The translations under genes were made by a program, and so were the position numbers. Below are positions 51,220 through 60,218 of a DNA stretch of 64,000 nt, one piece after another. The DNA is from Kineothrix sp. MB12-C1. Lineage in GTDB: Bacteria > Bacillota > Clostridia > Lachnospirales > Lachnospiraceae. The number at the start of each line of letters is the position of its first letter. The stretch's first letter is position 1. The notes under the pieces were generated by a model. The model saw only the letters and a list, made by a program, of their open reading frames with translations. It was not told the origin of the DNA and did no database searches. Location of the stretch: the NCBI RefSeq assembly GCF_030863805.1, contig NZ_CP132957.1, positions 3,348,001 through 3,412,000 of the forward strand. The letters are read 5' to 3'.

Positions 51220-51611
51220 AGCAGATTATACTTCAAAAGTATTCCAGAATCAAATTTGTTAGAACCGCATACCATTAGGAACTGCTGAGGAATTTGAGAG
51301 AACGTATGTGGTTTTTTCATAGGCATGCGGTTGGTAGGGTGAATTTTTCATTATTAGAGGTGCTGTACTCGATAGGTCTCAATTTAATGCTGAATGTTGG
51401 ATTTAATAGTGAAGTTGCCGAGGATAATGCACTATATAGGACGAAAAAGGAAGGCGGTCTGGTAAAACTGATATAAAAGGCTGATAAGATGAAGAAATCC
51501 GAGATTTCTGAGTATGACATAAAAGTGAAAAAGAGAATTACAGGGGCTTATATTGGGGGATTAATTGCTGAAAGATATGAAAATGTGTTTCTTCTGCGTG
51601 ACATGAAGTAA
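51220..51611 (+). pseudogene. Degenerate 3' fragment of a DUF1972 glycosyltransferase
   Basis: Read in one frame with stops, the region encodes RIKFVRTAYH*ELLRNLRE, then NFSLLEVLYSIGLNLMLNVG, NSEVAEDNALYRTKKEGGLVKLI* and KADKMKKSEISEY, ending FLLRDMK. This parallels the C-terminal third of the DUF1972 enzymes at 49869 and 55275 (KFVGTVYDQELL, NPSLIEALGSTDLNLLVDVG, NKEVAEDCALYW, RADKMSTEEIAEM). Internal stops and missing motifs show that it is a relic. No N-terminal part is present, so it is probably left from recombination between tandem copies. Confidence 0.85.
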
Positions 51612-51720
51612 AGGGGCGTGAGAGCCATTGAAAAATATGCAAATGAAACGGTTATAACATAATGAAGCAACAAATATAAGAATTGAGTGATAAAGAAAAT
51701 GTACAAATACAAAAATACCA

Positions 51721-51748
51721 TTGTCGGGACTGGGGCTAGAGATATAAT
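51721..51748 (+). promoter_or_regulatory. Candidate promoter for the ugd block
   Basis: TTGTCG (51721-51726), a 16-base spacer and a consensus TATAAT (51743-51748) occur in the non-coding gap. The predicted leader to ugd is about 265 bases and includes the hairpin at 51936-51972. The remaining gap 51612-52020 shows no gene. Confidence 0.5.
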
Positions 51749-51935
51749 AGGGTCAACCAAGAAATACCACGATAACTAAAGGGTTTTGACGGCTCGACTC
51801 GTTCAACAAAAGTGTTTATTTGCTGATAGGCAGCGGAGAAGCTGGAATCCAGAGGCTATATGTGGGAGGTTTTGTCGCAGCTCTGTTTTGACCCACAAAG
51901 TGAGCAGCAAGTAAAAAATAAGGAGAACGAATCGA

Positions 51936-51972
51936 GCCTACGGTGGATTGCCATGAGTAATCCGCCGTGGGC
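51936..51972 (+). terminator. Hairpin in the ugd leader, terminator-like
   Basis: GCCTACGGTGGATT pairs with AATCCGCCGTGGGC over 14 positions (three wobble pairs) around a nine-base loop, followed by the T-rich ttgtttgctgttttg. It may end read-through from upstream or act as an attenuator for ugd. Confidence 0.5.
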
Positions 51973-52020
51973 TTGTTTGCTGTTTTGTCAAATAAAAAAT
52001 TAGTGAGGGAGAACAGAACT

Positions 52021-53268
52021 ATGAAAAATTATAAAATCGCTGTGGCTGGCACGGGATACGTCGGGCTTTCGCTGGGAGTGCTGTTCGCGCAGCACCATCA
52101 GGTGGTTGCAGTCGATATTGTGCAGGCTAAGGTCGATATGATCAACAATAAGAAATCTCCGATTCAGGATGATTATATCGAAAAATACTTGGCAGAAAAG
52201 AACTTGAATTTGACCGCAACGCTGGATGCAAGGGCAGCATATAGCGATGCGGATTTTGTTGTAATCGCGGCCCCGACCAACTACGATAGCCACACGCAAC
52301 ACTTTGACACGTCTGCGGTTGAGGCTGTAATCAAGTTGGTCATGGAGTATAACCCTAATGCCATTATGGTTATCAAGTCTACGATTCCTGTGGGCTATAC
52401 GGCAAGTGTAAGAGAAAAGTTCAACAGCAAGAATATCATTTTCAGCCCGGAATTCTTGCGTGAATCGAAGGCTCTTTATGATAACCTGTATCCTTCCCGC
52501 ATTATCGTCGGAACGGACCTAAACGATGAGCGTTTGGTAGAGGCAGCACATGAGTTTGCTGGTCTGCTTCAGGAAGGCGCAATCAAGGAGAACATTGACA
52601 CGTTGTTCATGGGCTTTACGGAGGCTGAGGCGGTCAAGCTGTTCGCCAATACCTATCTGGCACTGCGCGTTGCTTACTTCAATGAACTGGACACCTATGC
52701 AGAAAGCAAGGGACTGAACACCCAGCAGATCATTGATGGTGTCTGCCTTGATCCTCGTATTGGTAGCCATTACAACAATCCGTCCTTCGGCTACGGTGGA
52801 TATTGCCTACCGAAAGACACCAAGCAACTTTTGGCAAACTATGCCGATGTGCCGGAAAACCTGATTGAAGCAATCGTGGAATCCAATCGTACCCGTAAAG
52901 ACTTTATCGCAGACCGCGTTTTGAAGTTGGCTGGTTATTATGGCTACGATGCAGAGAATGAGTTCGATGAGGATAAGGAGAAAGCCGTTACAATCGGAGT
53001 TTATCGTCTGACAATGAAGTCTAACTCCGACAACTTTCGCCAGAGTTCTATTCAGGGCGTTATGAAGCGTGTAAAGGCAAAAGGTGCAACTGTCATTATT
53101 TATGAGCCGACCTTGAAGGATGGAGAAACTTTCTTCGGTTCTGTGGTGGTAAATGACTTGGCTAAGTTTAAGGAAATGAGCCATGCCATCATCGCAAACC
53201 GTTACGACAAGTGTCTGGATGATGTGAAAGAGAAAGTTTACACGAGAGATTTGTTCGGAAGAGACTAA
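52021..53268 (+). CDS. ugd: UDP-glucose 6-dehydrogenase-family nucleotide-sugar dehydrogenase
   Basis: A 415-residue NAD-dependent dehydrogenase. The Rossmann start is [19 protein letters not shown], with VIAAPTNYD near 83, the STIPVGYT motif near 119, EFLRESKAL near 141 and the catalytic Cys in [10 protein letters not shown] near 261. The short, single-chain form fits UDP-glucose dehydrogenases that make UDP-glucuronate, although UDP-ManNAc dehydrogenases are similar. ATG 52021 follows GAGGGAG; the frame extends to 51967 through the hairpin and is not used. It would supply an acidic sugar to the polymer. Its base composition looks less AT-biased than the genes that follow, consistent with separate acquisition. 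Confidence 0.9.
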   Translation: MKNYKIAVAGTGYVGLSLGVLFAQHHQVVAVDIVQAKVDMINNKKSPIQDDYIEKYLAEKNLNLTATLDARAAYSDADFVVIAAPTNYDSHTQHFDTSAVEAVIKLVMEYNPNAIMVIKSTIPVGYTASVREKFNSKNIIFSPEFLRESKALYDNLYPSRIIVGTDLNDERLVEAAHEFAGLLQEGAIKENIDTLFMGFTEAEAVKLFANTYLALRVAYFNELDTYAESKGLNTQQIIDGVCLDPRIGSHYNNPSFGYGGYCLPKDTKQLLANYADVPENLIEAIVESNRTRKDFIADRVLKLAGYYGYDAENEFDEDKEKAVTIGVYRLTMKSNSDNFRQSSIQGVMKRVKAKGATVIIYEPTLKDGETFFGSVVVNDLAKFKEMSHAIIANRYDKCLDDVKEKVYTRDLFGRD

Positions 53269-53287
53269 AGAGTTGCGGGGAAAGCAA

Positions 53288-53901
53288 ATGAAAGAGAAGA
53301 CAGAAATTCAGCATATACCTTGTGGGTGCAAAATCATTGGGAGCATATGGTGGCTATGAGACCTTTGTATATAAGCTCACGGAGCATCACCAGAACAAGG
53401 AAAACATTAAATATCACGTTGCCTGCAAAGCCAACGGTGACGGCTGCATGGATGAAACCAAATTTAATGGTGTGACAAAAATCAACGATCATGAATTTGA
53501 GCTTCACAATGCACACTGCTTTAAAATTGAGGTTCCACAGATTGGTCCCGCTCAAGCGATTTACTATGATGTGGCTGCACTGAAGGCTTGCTGTGAGCAT
53601 ATCAAGAAGAATCACATTCCTCACCCAATTGTTTATATAATGGCTTGCCGCATTGGACCATTTGCAGGTCATTTCTATCAGGAAGTCCATAAACTTGGCG
53701 GCACGGTTTACTTGAATCCAGATGGTCATGAATGGATGAGAGCCAAGTGGTCGGCTCCGATTCGTAAATACTGGAAGATTTCTGAGCAGATGATGGTCAA
53801 ATATTGTGATCTTGCTATCTGCGATTCTGTGAATATCGAAAAGTATATCCACGAGTGTTATAACGGGAAAGGGATCAAGGGCAGAAATCCCAAAACAACA
53901 T
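53288..53901 (+). pseudogene. 5' half of a DUF1972 glycosyltransferase, frameshifted and split by an IS
   Basis: After MKEKTEIQHI from ATG 53288, the reading frame is lost: the conserved LVGAKSLGAYGGYETF continues in another frame, as if two bases were missing from a TA repeat (catatac) near 53315. The frame then runs well through PQIGPAQAIYYDVAAL, MACRIGPFAGHF and LNPDGHEWMRAKW until it is cut by the IS at about 53902. The 3' half resumes at 55275. Two independent lesions show that the gene is dead, although GTG 53322 could in principle restart translation of a short fragment. An intact homologue is at 49869. Confidence 0.88.
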
Positions 53902-53951
53902 TCTGATATTGTCAATATTGGTTTACACTTTTTTCTCAAGAATGTTCGACC

Positions 53952-54856
53952 TTATGCTGCCTCCTGCAATGAATCATAGTACTGCTGTCGCTTAACCATC
54001 GGAGGTAAGCCACCGTTAGCTGAACAGATTCGCCGGTTATTCCAATAGCCGATGAAGTATCTCCAAATAAGAGTTTTTAACTGTTCTACTGTCATTGAGC
54101 TGGTATCGTAACGTCCATAAAGTAATTCCTCTTTGAATCTTGCCCACATACTTTCACATCTGGCATTGTCATGGCATCTGCCACCGGCACTGTTCATGCT
54201 TTGAAGAATGCCATATTTGTTGATTGCCTTACGATATAACCCGCTGGTATACTGCGTACCTCTGTCACTGTGAAGAATAGCTCCCCTAAGCATAGGATAG
54301 GCTCTATAAGCGTTATCTAAGGTTTGTTCACAAAGGGGAGCTTTCATATTTGTATCCATGGCAAGACCCAATACCGCTAAATCGTAGCAGTCAAAGATGG
54401 CTGAAACATACAGTTTTCCATCAGAAGCTTTTATTTCAGTCATATCAGTAATACATTTTTTAGAGGTTTTTCAGCAGTGAAGTCACGTTTTATTAAATCA
54501 TCTGATTTCCGGGCTTCTTTGTCAGCTTTAGTAATACCATTAGGCTTGCGTTTTGGTTTGTGATTAAGACCAATTTCGTCCATGACACGATAAACAGTTC
54601 TCTCGCCGGGAATGTGTATACCCTCCGGCTGTTTGAGTTGTAATGCCTGATACATACGGATTCTTCCATAAGTGTCATTACATTCATCCTCACTACAAAT
54701 ATCAAGCATTGCATCTGCCAATTCCTGATATTTCCATGGAGCATCCTTTGCTTTTAGGTATTTATTGAATGCTTGTCTGGAAACATGAAGCACTCTGCAA
54801 TAAAAAGAAATTTTGCCCTTAATCTCGCCGTCATCAGTTTTGGTTGCAATAAACAT
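53952..54856 (-). pseudogene. IS3-family transposase OrfB, inactivated by a frameshift
   Basis: The HTH_21-like N-terminal part and the rve integrase core are present but in two frames. The first runs MFIATKTDDGEIKG to EKPLKNVLLI-stop at 54440, and the second starts at MTEIKASDGKLY (54443). A run of six A on the coding strand (54456-54461) where seven would keep the frame (KKCITDMTEI) explains the break. The catalytic residues are otherwise present: Asp in DMTEI, Asp in LHSDRGTQY and Glu in ARCESMWARF. The ATG overlaps the orfA stop, and a slippery A-AAA-AAC lies at 54865-54871 for programmed -1 frameshifting, as in other IS3 elements. Confidence 0.88.
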
Positions 54857-55197
54857 CAGTCTCTGTTTTTTGCTGACTTCCGACGGCTGGCTGCGAAAAA
54901 AGCACTGGCTTCTTCGAGAAATTCATTTTCTTCTTTTAAACGACGGATTTCCTTATCCTGCTCTTTAATGCGCTTTTTGAGTTCGATAAGCTCATCGTTA
55001 AGAGATAAGGCATTCTTAGGCGTATGAACCGCGTCATTTGCGCTGAGACGACCTTCTTTGAAGGCTTTTATCCAGGTGTACATAGTACCCTTGGGAATCC
55101 CTAATTCGTTAGCTGCTTTATGCCCACCAATTTCCTGAGCAAGTTTTACAGCTTGTGCTTTAAATTCATTGTCATAAGATTTTTGATTTTGTGCCAT
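54856..55197 (-). CDS. IS3-family transposase OrfA
   Basis: A 113-residue protein with an N-terminal helix-turn-helix (KSYDNEFKAQAVKLAQEIGG, then ELGIPKGTMYTWIKAF) and a leucine-zipper-like coiled coil (ELKKRIKEQDKEIRRLKEEN), the standard build of IS3 OrfA. It binds the terminal repeats and, when the ribosome slips at A-AAA-AAC (54865-54871), forms the OrfAB transposase. Because orfB carries an extra frameshift, this copy is probably unable to transpose by itself. Confidence 0.92.
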   Translation of the reverse strand: MAQNQKSYDNEFKAQAVKLAQEIGGHKAANELGIPKGTMYTWIKAFKEGRLSANDAVHTPKNALSLNDELIELKKRIKEQDKEIRRLKEENEFLEEASAFFAASRRKSAKNRD

Positions 55198-55274
55198 AGG
55201 TTGTTTCTCCTGTTCTCGTATTGATTATGATTATATATCAAAGTCCTTGAGAATAGGGTGTCAACTTTTATGAT

Positions 55275-55910
55275 ACAACATCATTCATTGCTTATGGTGC
55301 AGATTTGACACTCAGCAAGCTGGCTGATGATGACGAAAAGTTGGTGAATTGGTATAAGGAAAAAGGTCTGACAAAAAAAGATTATTACCTTGTTGTTGGC
55401 CGCTTTGTGCCGGAGAACTCGTTTGAGGTTATGATTCGTGAGTTCATGAAGAGCGGAAGCAAAAAAGATTTTGCGCTTATCACGTATGTAAACGATAAAT
55501 TTCTGAATGAATTGGAAGAAAAACTTCATTTCAAAAGCGACAAGAGAATCAAGTTCGTTGGTACAGTGTATGACCAAGAACTCTTGAAAAAGATTCGGGA
55601 AAATGCCTACGCATATTTCCATGGTCACACCGTTGGAGGCACAAATCCGTCACTGATTGAGGCTCTTGGTAGCACAGACCTAAACTTACTGGTTGATGTT
55701 GGCTTTAACAAAGAAGTTGCAGAGGATTGCGCTTTGTACTGGAGCCGCAAACCGGGTAGCCTTGCAAGATTGATTGATCGAGCAGACAAGATGAGCACCG
55801 AAGAAATCGCGGAAATGGGTCGAAGAGCCAAGAAACGTGTTGCTGAAGAGTATACATGGGATAAAATCTGTGGACAGTATGAAGAAGTATTTGTGAGAAA
55901 ACAACTATGA
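55275..55910 (+). pseudogene. 3' half of the IS-split DUF1972 glycosyltransferase
   Basis: The frame reads TTSFIAYGADLTLSKLADDD from the IS junction, continuing the NPKTT at the end of the 5' half. It then has YLVVGRFVPENSFEVM, FVGTVYDQELLKKIRENAYA, HGHTVGGTNPSLIEALGSTD and a normal C-terminus. The sequence itself is undamaged from here to the stop, so excision of the IS alone would leave only the frameshift near 53315. The stop codon overlaps the ATG of the acyltransferase gene (ATGA). Confidence 0.88.
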
Positions 55911-56930
55911 ATGAAGTAAAGAAATATCGGAATATTGATGCACTCAGAACATTTGGATGTTTGGCAATTATTGCGTGGCATGTTGAGGCTAACATGAATT
56001 TTAATGGGGGGGGTACTGCAAAAGATAATACCTTCTTTTGACTACTTGGTATATCTCTTTATGATAATTAGCGGATTTGGAATGTGCAATGGATATTATC
56101 ACAAACTCAAAAATGGAACGTATGATTTGAACACGTTTTATGCGAATAGATATAAACGTACAGTCCCTTTTTTTGCGATATTAATATTCCTGGATTGTGT
56201 GATTGAATTCAGCCCAGAAGCATTATATGAAGGGCTAATGGAAGTAACGATGTTGTTTGGCTTTTTACCAAATAACTCGTTAAAAGTAATTGGAGTAGCA
56301 TGGACGCTTGGAGCTATTTTTGCATTTTATATTATTTTTCCGTTTACTGTGTTTTTACTCTATAGTAGAAGAAGAGCGATAATGTCCTTCGCGGTGTCTA
56401 TACTGATTACGTTTATGTGTCAAAACTATTTTATGACAAAGAAATTTGTTTCGGATAGCTTTGTTATGAGACATTCATTCTTATATTGTTTGCCTTTTTT
56501 CCTTATGGGAGGATTGATATTTTTATATAAAAATGAAATTTCATCAGTGGTAAATAAATTCAAATGGATATGTCTTTTCGTCTTGCTGGCTCTAACCGTA
56601 GGCTATTATATTACGCCGAACATATGGGCATCAGTAGATATTGTTGCAATAAAAACTTTAATGCTTTATGCTGGATGGCTATGCATTGCGCTAGGCGATG
56701 AAAATATACTATTAAGTAATAGAGTCACAAAACATATCAGTAATATAAGCATGGAAATGTATTTGTCTCATATGGTAGTGTTTAGAATTATTGAGAAGAC
56801 TGGCGTAGCAGATAAAATTTCCAATTCGTTTTTGAGGTATTTGATAGTATATATAGTACTTGTGATTTTACTAGTGACAGTATTAACACTTTATAAAAAA
56901 ATAACAAGCGGGTTGTTTAAATTGAGGTGA
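55907..56930 (+). pseudogene. Acyltransferase-3 family O-acetyltransferase, frame broken at a poly-G tract (possibly phase OFF)
   Basis: Translation from ATG 55907 gives NIDALRTFGCLAIIAWHVE, the typical start of membrane acyltransferase-3 proteins with the catalytic His, but the frame ends 15 codons after the tract of eight G at 56006-56013. With seven G the frame would continue into the long open stretch GVLQKIIPSFDYLVYLFMII (at least ten membrane segments, YLSHMVVFRI near the end), giving about 340 residues. The intact protein would acetylate a sugar of the polymer. Since G tracts slip readily, the OFF state may be reversible. The start overlaps the preceding stop. Confidence 0.85.
56006..56013 (+). 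repeat. Poly-G tract (G8) in the acyltransferase-3 gene
   Basis: Eight consecutive G interrupt the reading frame of the acyltransferase gene. Seven (or ten) would restore it. Such tracts are rare in this AT-rich region and are classical slipped-strand phase-variation sites. Confidence 0.8.
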
Positions 56931-56934
56931 GAAC

Positions 56935-57510
56935 ATGGATGAACATTTGTCGATTGAGAAAACAGATATAGAGGGTTTGTATATTATAAATCCACCGACA
57001 TATAAACAAAGCGATGATTTTGTTTTTGAGGTGTATAATCGCCGAGAAATGCTGAGAAATGGCCTGAACATGACTTTTGTTCAAGAAAATCAATCGATGA
57101 GTGTTAATGGTGTTCTTAGAGGCTTGCACGTTCAAAAGAACTTTCCACAAGGAAAACTGGTTAGAGTCATAAAGGGAACGATATACGACGTTGCCGTTGA
57201 TACGCGAATTAATTCCTCTACATATGGAAGTTGGTATGGTGTAGAGCTTTCAGCAGAAAATAGAAAACAGTTTTATATACCAGAGGGATTTGCTCATGGA
57301 TTTTATGTGATCTCTGATGTGGCAGAGGTATGCTTTAAGGTATCAAATTACTGGCATCCCAATGATGAAATAGGCATTCCGTGGAACGACCCGGATTTAA
57401 AGATAGATTGGCCTATAGAGAAATTCGGAAATCCAACGATTGCAGAAAAAGATTTGCATTATGATCCGTTTTCGCTGCTAAAAGACAAACTAATCCAAAG
57501 AGGAGAATAA
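56935..57510 (+). CDS. rfbC: dTDP-4-dehydrorhamnose 3,5-epimerase (RmlC)
   Basis: A 191-residue cupin epimerase. The motifs are NGVLRGLHVQK near residue 61 (catalytic His), VRVIKGTIYDVAVD near 79 and IPEGFAHGFYV near 116 with the metal/cupin residues, followed by the C-terminal IDWPI. It makes dTDP-4-keto-L-rhamnose in rhamnose biosynthesis. The partner genes rmlA, rmlB and rmlD are not in the window, so they must be elsewhere. It fits with DUF1972 enzymes, some of which use dTDP-rhamnose. It lies four bases after the acyltransferase stop. Confidence 0.93.
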   Translation: MDEHLSIEKTDIEGLYIINPPTYKQSDDFVFEVYNRREMLRNGLNMTFVQENQSMSVNGVLRGLHVQKNFPQGKLVRVIKGTIYDVAVDTRINSSTYGSWYGVELSAENRKQFYIPEGFAHGFYVISDVAEVCFKVSNYWHPNDEIGIPWNDPDLKIDWPIEKFGNPTIAEKDLHYDPFSLLKDKLIQRGE

Positions 57511-57514
57511 TGAC

Positions 57515-58768
57515 ATGAAAATTTTATTAATACATAAATTCCACTATATGTTAGGTGGCACAGAAACATTTCACTATAATTTGGCAGAGGCATTAACGGC
57601 AGCGGGTCATGAAGTTGTTTTTTTCTCTATGTATGATGAAAGAAATATACCGTGCGCTCAAGATAAGTATTTCGTTTCAAATGTAAATTATAATGATCCC
57701 AATTTAAGCGTATTTAAAAAGGTTAAAATAGGAATTAAGTTGATTTATTCTTTTGAATCGAAGCATAATATTGAAAAATTGATTCAAGAGGAAAAACCTG
57801 ATATTGCCCATATCGGATTATTGCATCGCCAAATTACATTTTCGGTGGTTGATGTGTTAAAAAAATACAATATTCCTGTTGTCATGCATCTGCATGAATT
57901 GACAGCAGTGTGCCCTTGTTATACAATGCTGCGACAGGATGGAACCATATGTAGTGACTGTGCAACGAAAGGCTATTGGAATTGTGTGAAAAATAAGTGC
58001 ATGAAGGGATCACTTTCTAAGAGTCTCTTAGCGTATGCAGAAGCGCAATTCCTCAAGCATGGGCACTATTATGATAAGATTGATCTGTACATTGCCGAGT
58101 GTGATTTCTACAAAAATTTGGTAGAAAAAGCGCATTTTACCAACTCGCCTATAGTAAAAATGAATAATTTCTTGCCAATAAATCAAGAATACAAAGCTTA
58201 TTATGAACATGATAATTATATCCTGTATTTTGGAAGATATGCGAGAGAAAAAGGTGTTCTTACGATTTTAAAGGCTTATGCAGAGATGAACTGCGCTGAA
58301 AAACTGGTGTTAGTTGGAAAAGGGTCGGAAGAAGAGAAAATAAAAGAATATGTAACAGAACATAACCTGCAAGATAGAGTTCAGGTTAATGGGGCAATCT
58401 TTGGCACGGAGATGGATCGAATAATTGAACGTGCAAAGGTAGTTCTTGTTCCGTCGGAGTGGTACGAAAATGGAGCATTTGTTGCATTACAAGCATTAGC
58501 AAAGGGGAAAATTGTTGTTGCAAGTAATATTGCGGGATTGGCAGAAATAATTCAAGATGGGGATACAGGCTTTTTGGCAGAAGCAGGAAATCCAGATAGT
58601 TTTGCAGCAGCAATTCAGAAGGTGCTGGATATGCCGGATGAACAATACAAAAAAATGAGTGAGCACATTGTTGAATATGCAAAGATGAGATGTGATGCTA
58701 AGAAGTATGTAGACAAATTGATTTCAATGTACTCAGAATTGATTTCAGTGAAGAAAGGATACAAATAA
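57515..58768 (+). CDS. Glycosyltransferase family 4
   Basis: A 417-residue GT-B enzyme. The N-terminal acceptor domain starts MKILLIHKFHYMLGGTETF, and the C-terminal donor domain has LYFGRYAREKGVLTIL near residue 236, LVPSEWYENGAFVALQALA near 310 and GNPDSFAAAI near 361. A Cys-rich segment (VCPCYTMLRQDGTICSDC, CVKNKC) in the middle is found in a subset of GT4 enzymes and could bind metal. It should add one sugar of the repeat unit, with donor unknown. Transcribed four bases after rfbC. Confidence 0.9.
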   Translation: MKILLIHKFHYMLGGTETFHYNLAEALTAAGHEVVFFSMYDERNIPCAQDKYFVSNVNYNDPNLSVFKKVKIGIKLIYSFESKHNIEKLIQEEKPDIAHIGLLHRQITFSVVDVLKKYNIPVVMHLHELTAVCPCYTMLRQDGTICSDCATKGYWNCVKNKCMKGSLSKSLLAYAEAQFLKHGHYYDKIDLYIAECDFYKNLVEKAHFTNSPIVKMNNFLPINQEYKAYYEHDNYILYFGRYAREKGVLTILKAYAEMNCAEKLVLVGKGSEEEKIKEYVTEHNLQDRVQVNGAIFGTEMDRIIERAKVVLVPSEWYENGAFVALQALAKGKIVVASNIAGLAEIIQDGDTGFLAEAGNPDSFAAAIQKVLDMPDEQYKKMSEHIVEYAKMRCDAKKYVDKLISMYSELISVKKGYK

Positions 58769-58773
58769 GTGCC

Positions 58774-59238
58774 ATGAAGAAAATAATTGCGAAGCTGGGC
58801 TGCTTCTTTATACATAATGGATTTGATAAAGCTAAGTTTCTTAAGAAAGCTAGTATATTCGGGAGCTTCGGAGAAAACTGCTTTTGGCATCCTAGAATTC
58901 TCCCCAGTGAAGCGGAAAAAGTTTTTATTGGAAATAATGTTGCAGTGGCGACAGATGTGTACTTCTGTACACACGACATTAACCATATTGTACTTAATAA
59001 TTGTGATTTCCTTAAAATGAGCGGGGGGGGGTACAAGTGGAAAACAGGAGATATTATTATCAAAGATAACGTCTTTATTGGCGCTCATACACAAATTAAA
59101 TATGGCGTGACAATTGGGCCAAATGCGATAGTGGCGATGGGAAGTGTGGTTGTAAAGGATGTTCCAGAAGGAACAATTGTTGGAGGAAATCCGGCTAGAG
59201 TAATCGGTAGCTTTGAAGATTATGCCAATAAAGCTTAA
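58774..59238 (+). CDS. Left-handed beta-helix acyltransferase with an in-frame poly-G tract (phase ON)
   Basis: A 154-residue hexapeptide-repeat acetyltransferase. Repeats of the [LIV]-G-x-x type are visible in VFIGNNVAVATDVYFCTHD, DNVFIGAHTQIKYGVTIG and AIVAMGSVVVKDVP, with the terminal GGNPARVIG typical of maltose/galactoside O-acetyltransferase relatives. The tract of nine G at 59023-59031 codes for GGG in KMSGGGYKW, so this gene is currently open, while gain or loss of one G would truncate it after about 90 residues. It probably O-acetylates the polymer. It follows the GT4 gene by five bases. Confidence 0.87.
   Translation: MKKIIAKLGCFFIHNGFDKAKFLKKASIFGSFGENCFWHPRILPSEAEKVFIGNNVAVATDVYFCTHDINHIVLNNCDFLKMSGGGYKWKTGDIIIKDNVFIGAHTQIKYGVTIGPNAIVAMGSVVVKDVPEGTIVGGNPARVIGSFEDYANKA
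59023..59031 (+). repeat. Poly-G tract (G9) in the beta-helix acyltransferase gene
   Basis: Nine consecutive G encode three glycines. The tract is followed by TAC, as is the G8 tract at 56006. A one-base change would shift the frame. Confidence 0.8.
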
Positions 59239-59256
59239 AATTGTGGGAGAAAGTAA

Positions 59257-60216
59257 ATGGATGAATTGATTAGTGTCATTGTACCAATATATAATGTAGA
59301 AAAATATCTTGATAACTGCGTGAGCTCAATTCGCAAGCAAACGTATTCAAATTTAGAAATTATTCTTGTCGATGATGGATCACCAGATAAATGCCCCGAA
59401 ATGTGTGATGCATATGAGAGAAAAGATTCAAGAATTCGTGTAATTCACAAAGATAATGGCGGCTTGTCAGATGCAAGAAACTGCGGAATTAGAGAAGCAA
59501 AAGGAACATTAATTACTTGCATCGATAGCGATGATTATATAGCTGATGATTTTATTGAGTATCTGTACAATCTGCTGACAAACGCGAAGGCGGACATATC
59601 AATTTGTAATTTTGTTAAAACGCAAAGCCTAAATGAAAATAAAATTGATAGCAGTGATGATAGAATTGAGTTCACATCTGAACAGGCAATCCAGGAGATG
59701 CTTTACGCCAGAACGTTCACCACTTCAGCATGGGGAAAATTATATAGAAAGTTTTTGTTTGATAAAGTAGAGTATCCGATTGGAAAGTATTCGGAGGATA
59801 TGTTTACTACATATCGGTTAATTGAGAAAGCAAACAAAGTGGTATACGGAAATAAAGTATGCTATTATTATGTACATCGACCCAACAGCATATTAACGGG
59901 GTTTTTTTCAGATAAACACTTGGATGTTTTTGAAGCACTGCATATAATGATGGATTCAGGAATATTAAAATCCAAGGAAGCAAATAAAGCGTATAAAAGC
60001 CAGATGGTTTCATCAATGGCAGAACTAATTGAAAAAAAACCTCCTAAAAATGAAAAAGTGCAAGAACTCTGGGAAGAAACAAAAAAATATCGTTTTGAAG
60101 TTTTATGCGATTCAAAAGCATCAAAGAGAGTTAGAGCTCAGGCGTGCCTTATGCTGCTGGGCTATAAGTTTACTGAAAAAATAATTGTGGCTTACTACAA
60201 GAACAAGTGGAGATAA
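59257..60216 (+). CDS. Glycosyltransferase family 2
   Basis: A 319-residue GT-A enzyme. The N-terminal nucleotide-binding domain has SVIVPIYNVEKYLDNCVSSI near residue 6, VDDGSPDKC near 36, and the DxD region LITCIDSDDYIAD near 87. A C-terminal helical part follows. It adds one sugar from a nucleotide donor to the lipid-linked repeat unit; donor and linkage are unknown. It is spaced 18 bases after the acetyltransferase and just ahead of another hexapeptide acyltransferase. Confidence 0.92.
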   Translation: MDELISVIVPIYNVEKYLDNCVSSIRKQTYSNLEIILVDDGSPDKCPEMCDAYERKDSRIRVIHKDNGGLSDARNCGIREAKGTLITCIDSDDYIADDFIEYLYNLLTNAKADISICNFVKTQSLNENKIDSSDDRIEFTSEQAIQEMLYARTFTTSAWGKLYRKFLFDKVEYPIGKYSEDMFTTYRLIEKANKVVYGNKVCYYYVHRPNSILTGFFSDKHLDVFEALHIMMDSGILKSKEANKAYKSQMVSSMAELIEKKPPKNEKVQELWEETKKYRFEVLCDSKASKRVRAQACLMLLGYKFTEKIIVAYYKNKWR

Positions 60217-60218
60217 AA

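Larger units (their letters stand above)
53902..55274 (-). mobile_element. IS3-family insertion sequence, about 1.37 kb
   Basis: The element interrupts a DUF1972 glycosyltransferase gene. ACAACAT occurs on both sides (53895-53901 and 55275-55281); part may be the target duplication and part chance, so the exact ends are uncertain by a few bases. Near the ends, GTTTACACTTTTTTCTCAAG (53921) is an imperfect inverted match of the sequence GTTGACACCCTATTCTCAAG read from the right side (about 55267 backward). It encodes orfA and a frameshifted orfB on the minus strand. Confidence 0.88.

Noticed and set aside
53322-53906. Treating the 5' DUF1972 fragment as a complete small gene starting at GTG 53322
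   Set aside because: The conserved domain starts before this codon in another frame, no ribosome-binding site precedes it, and its end is created by the IS junction.
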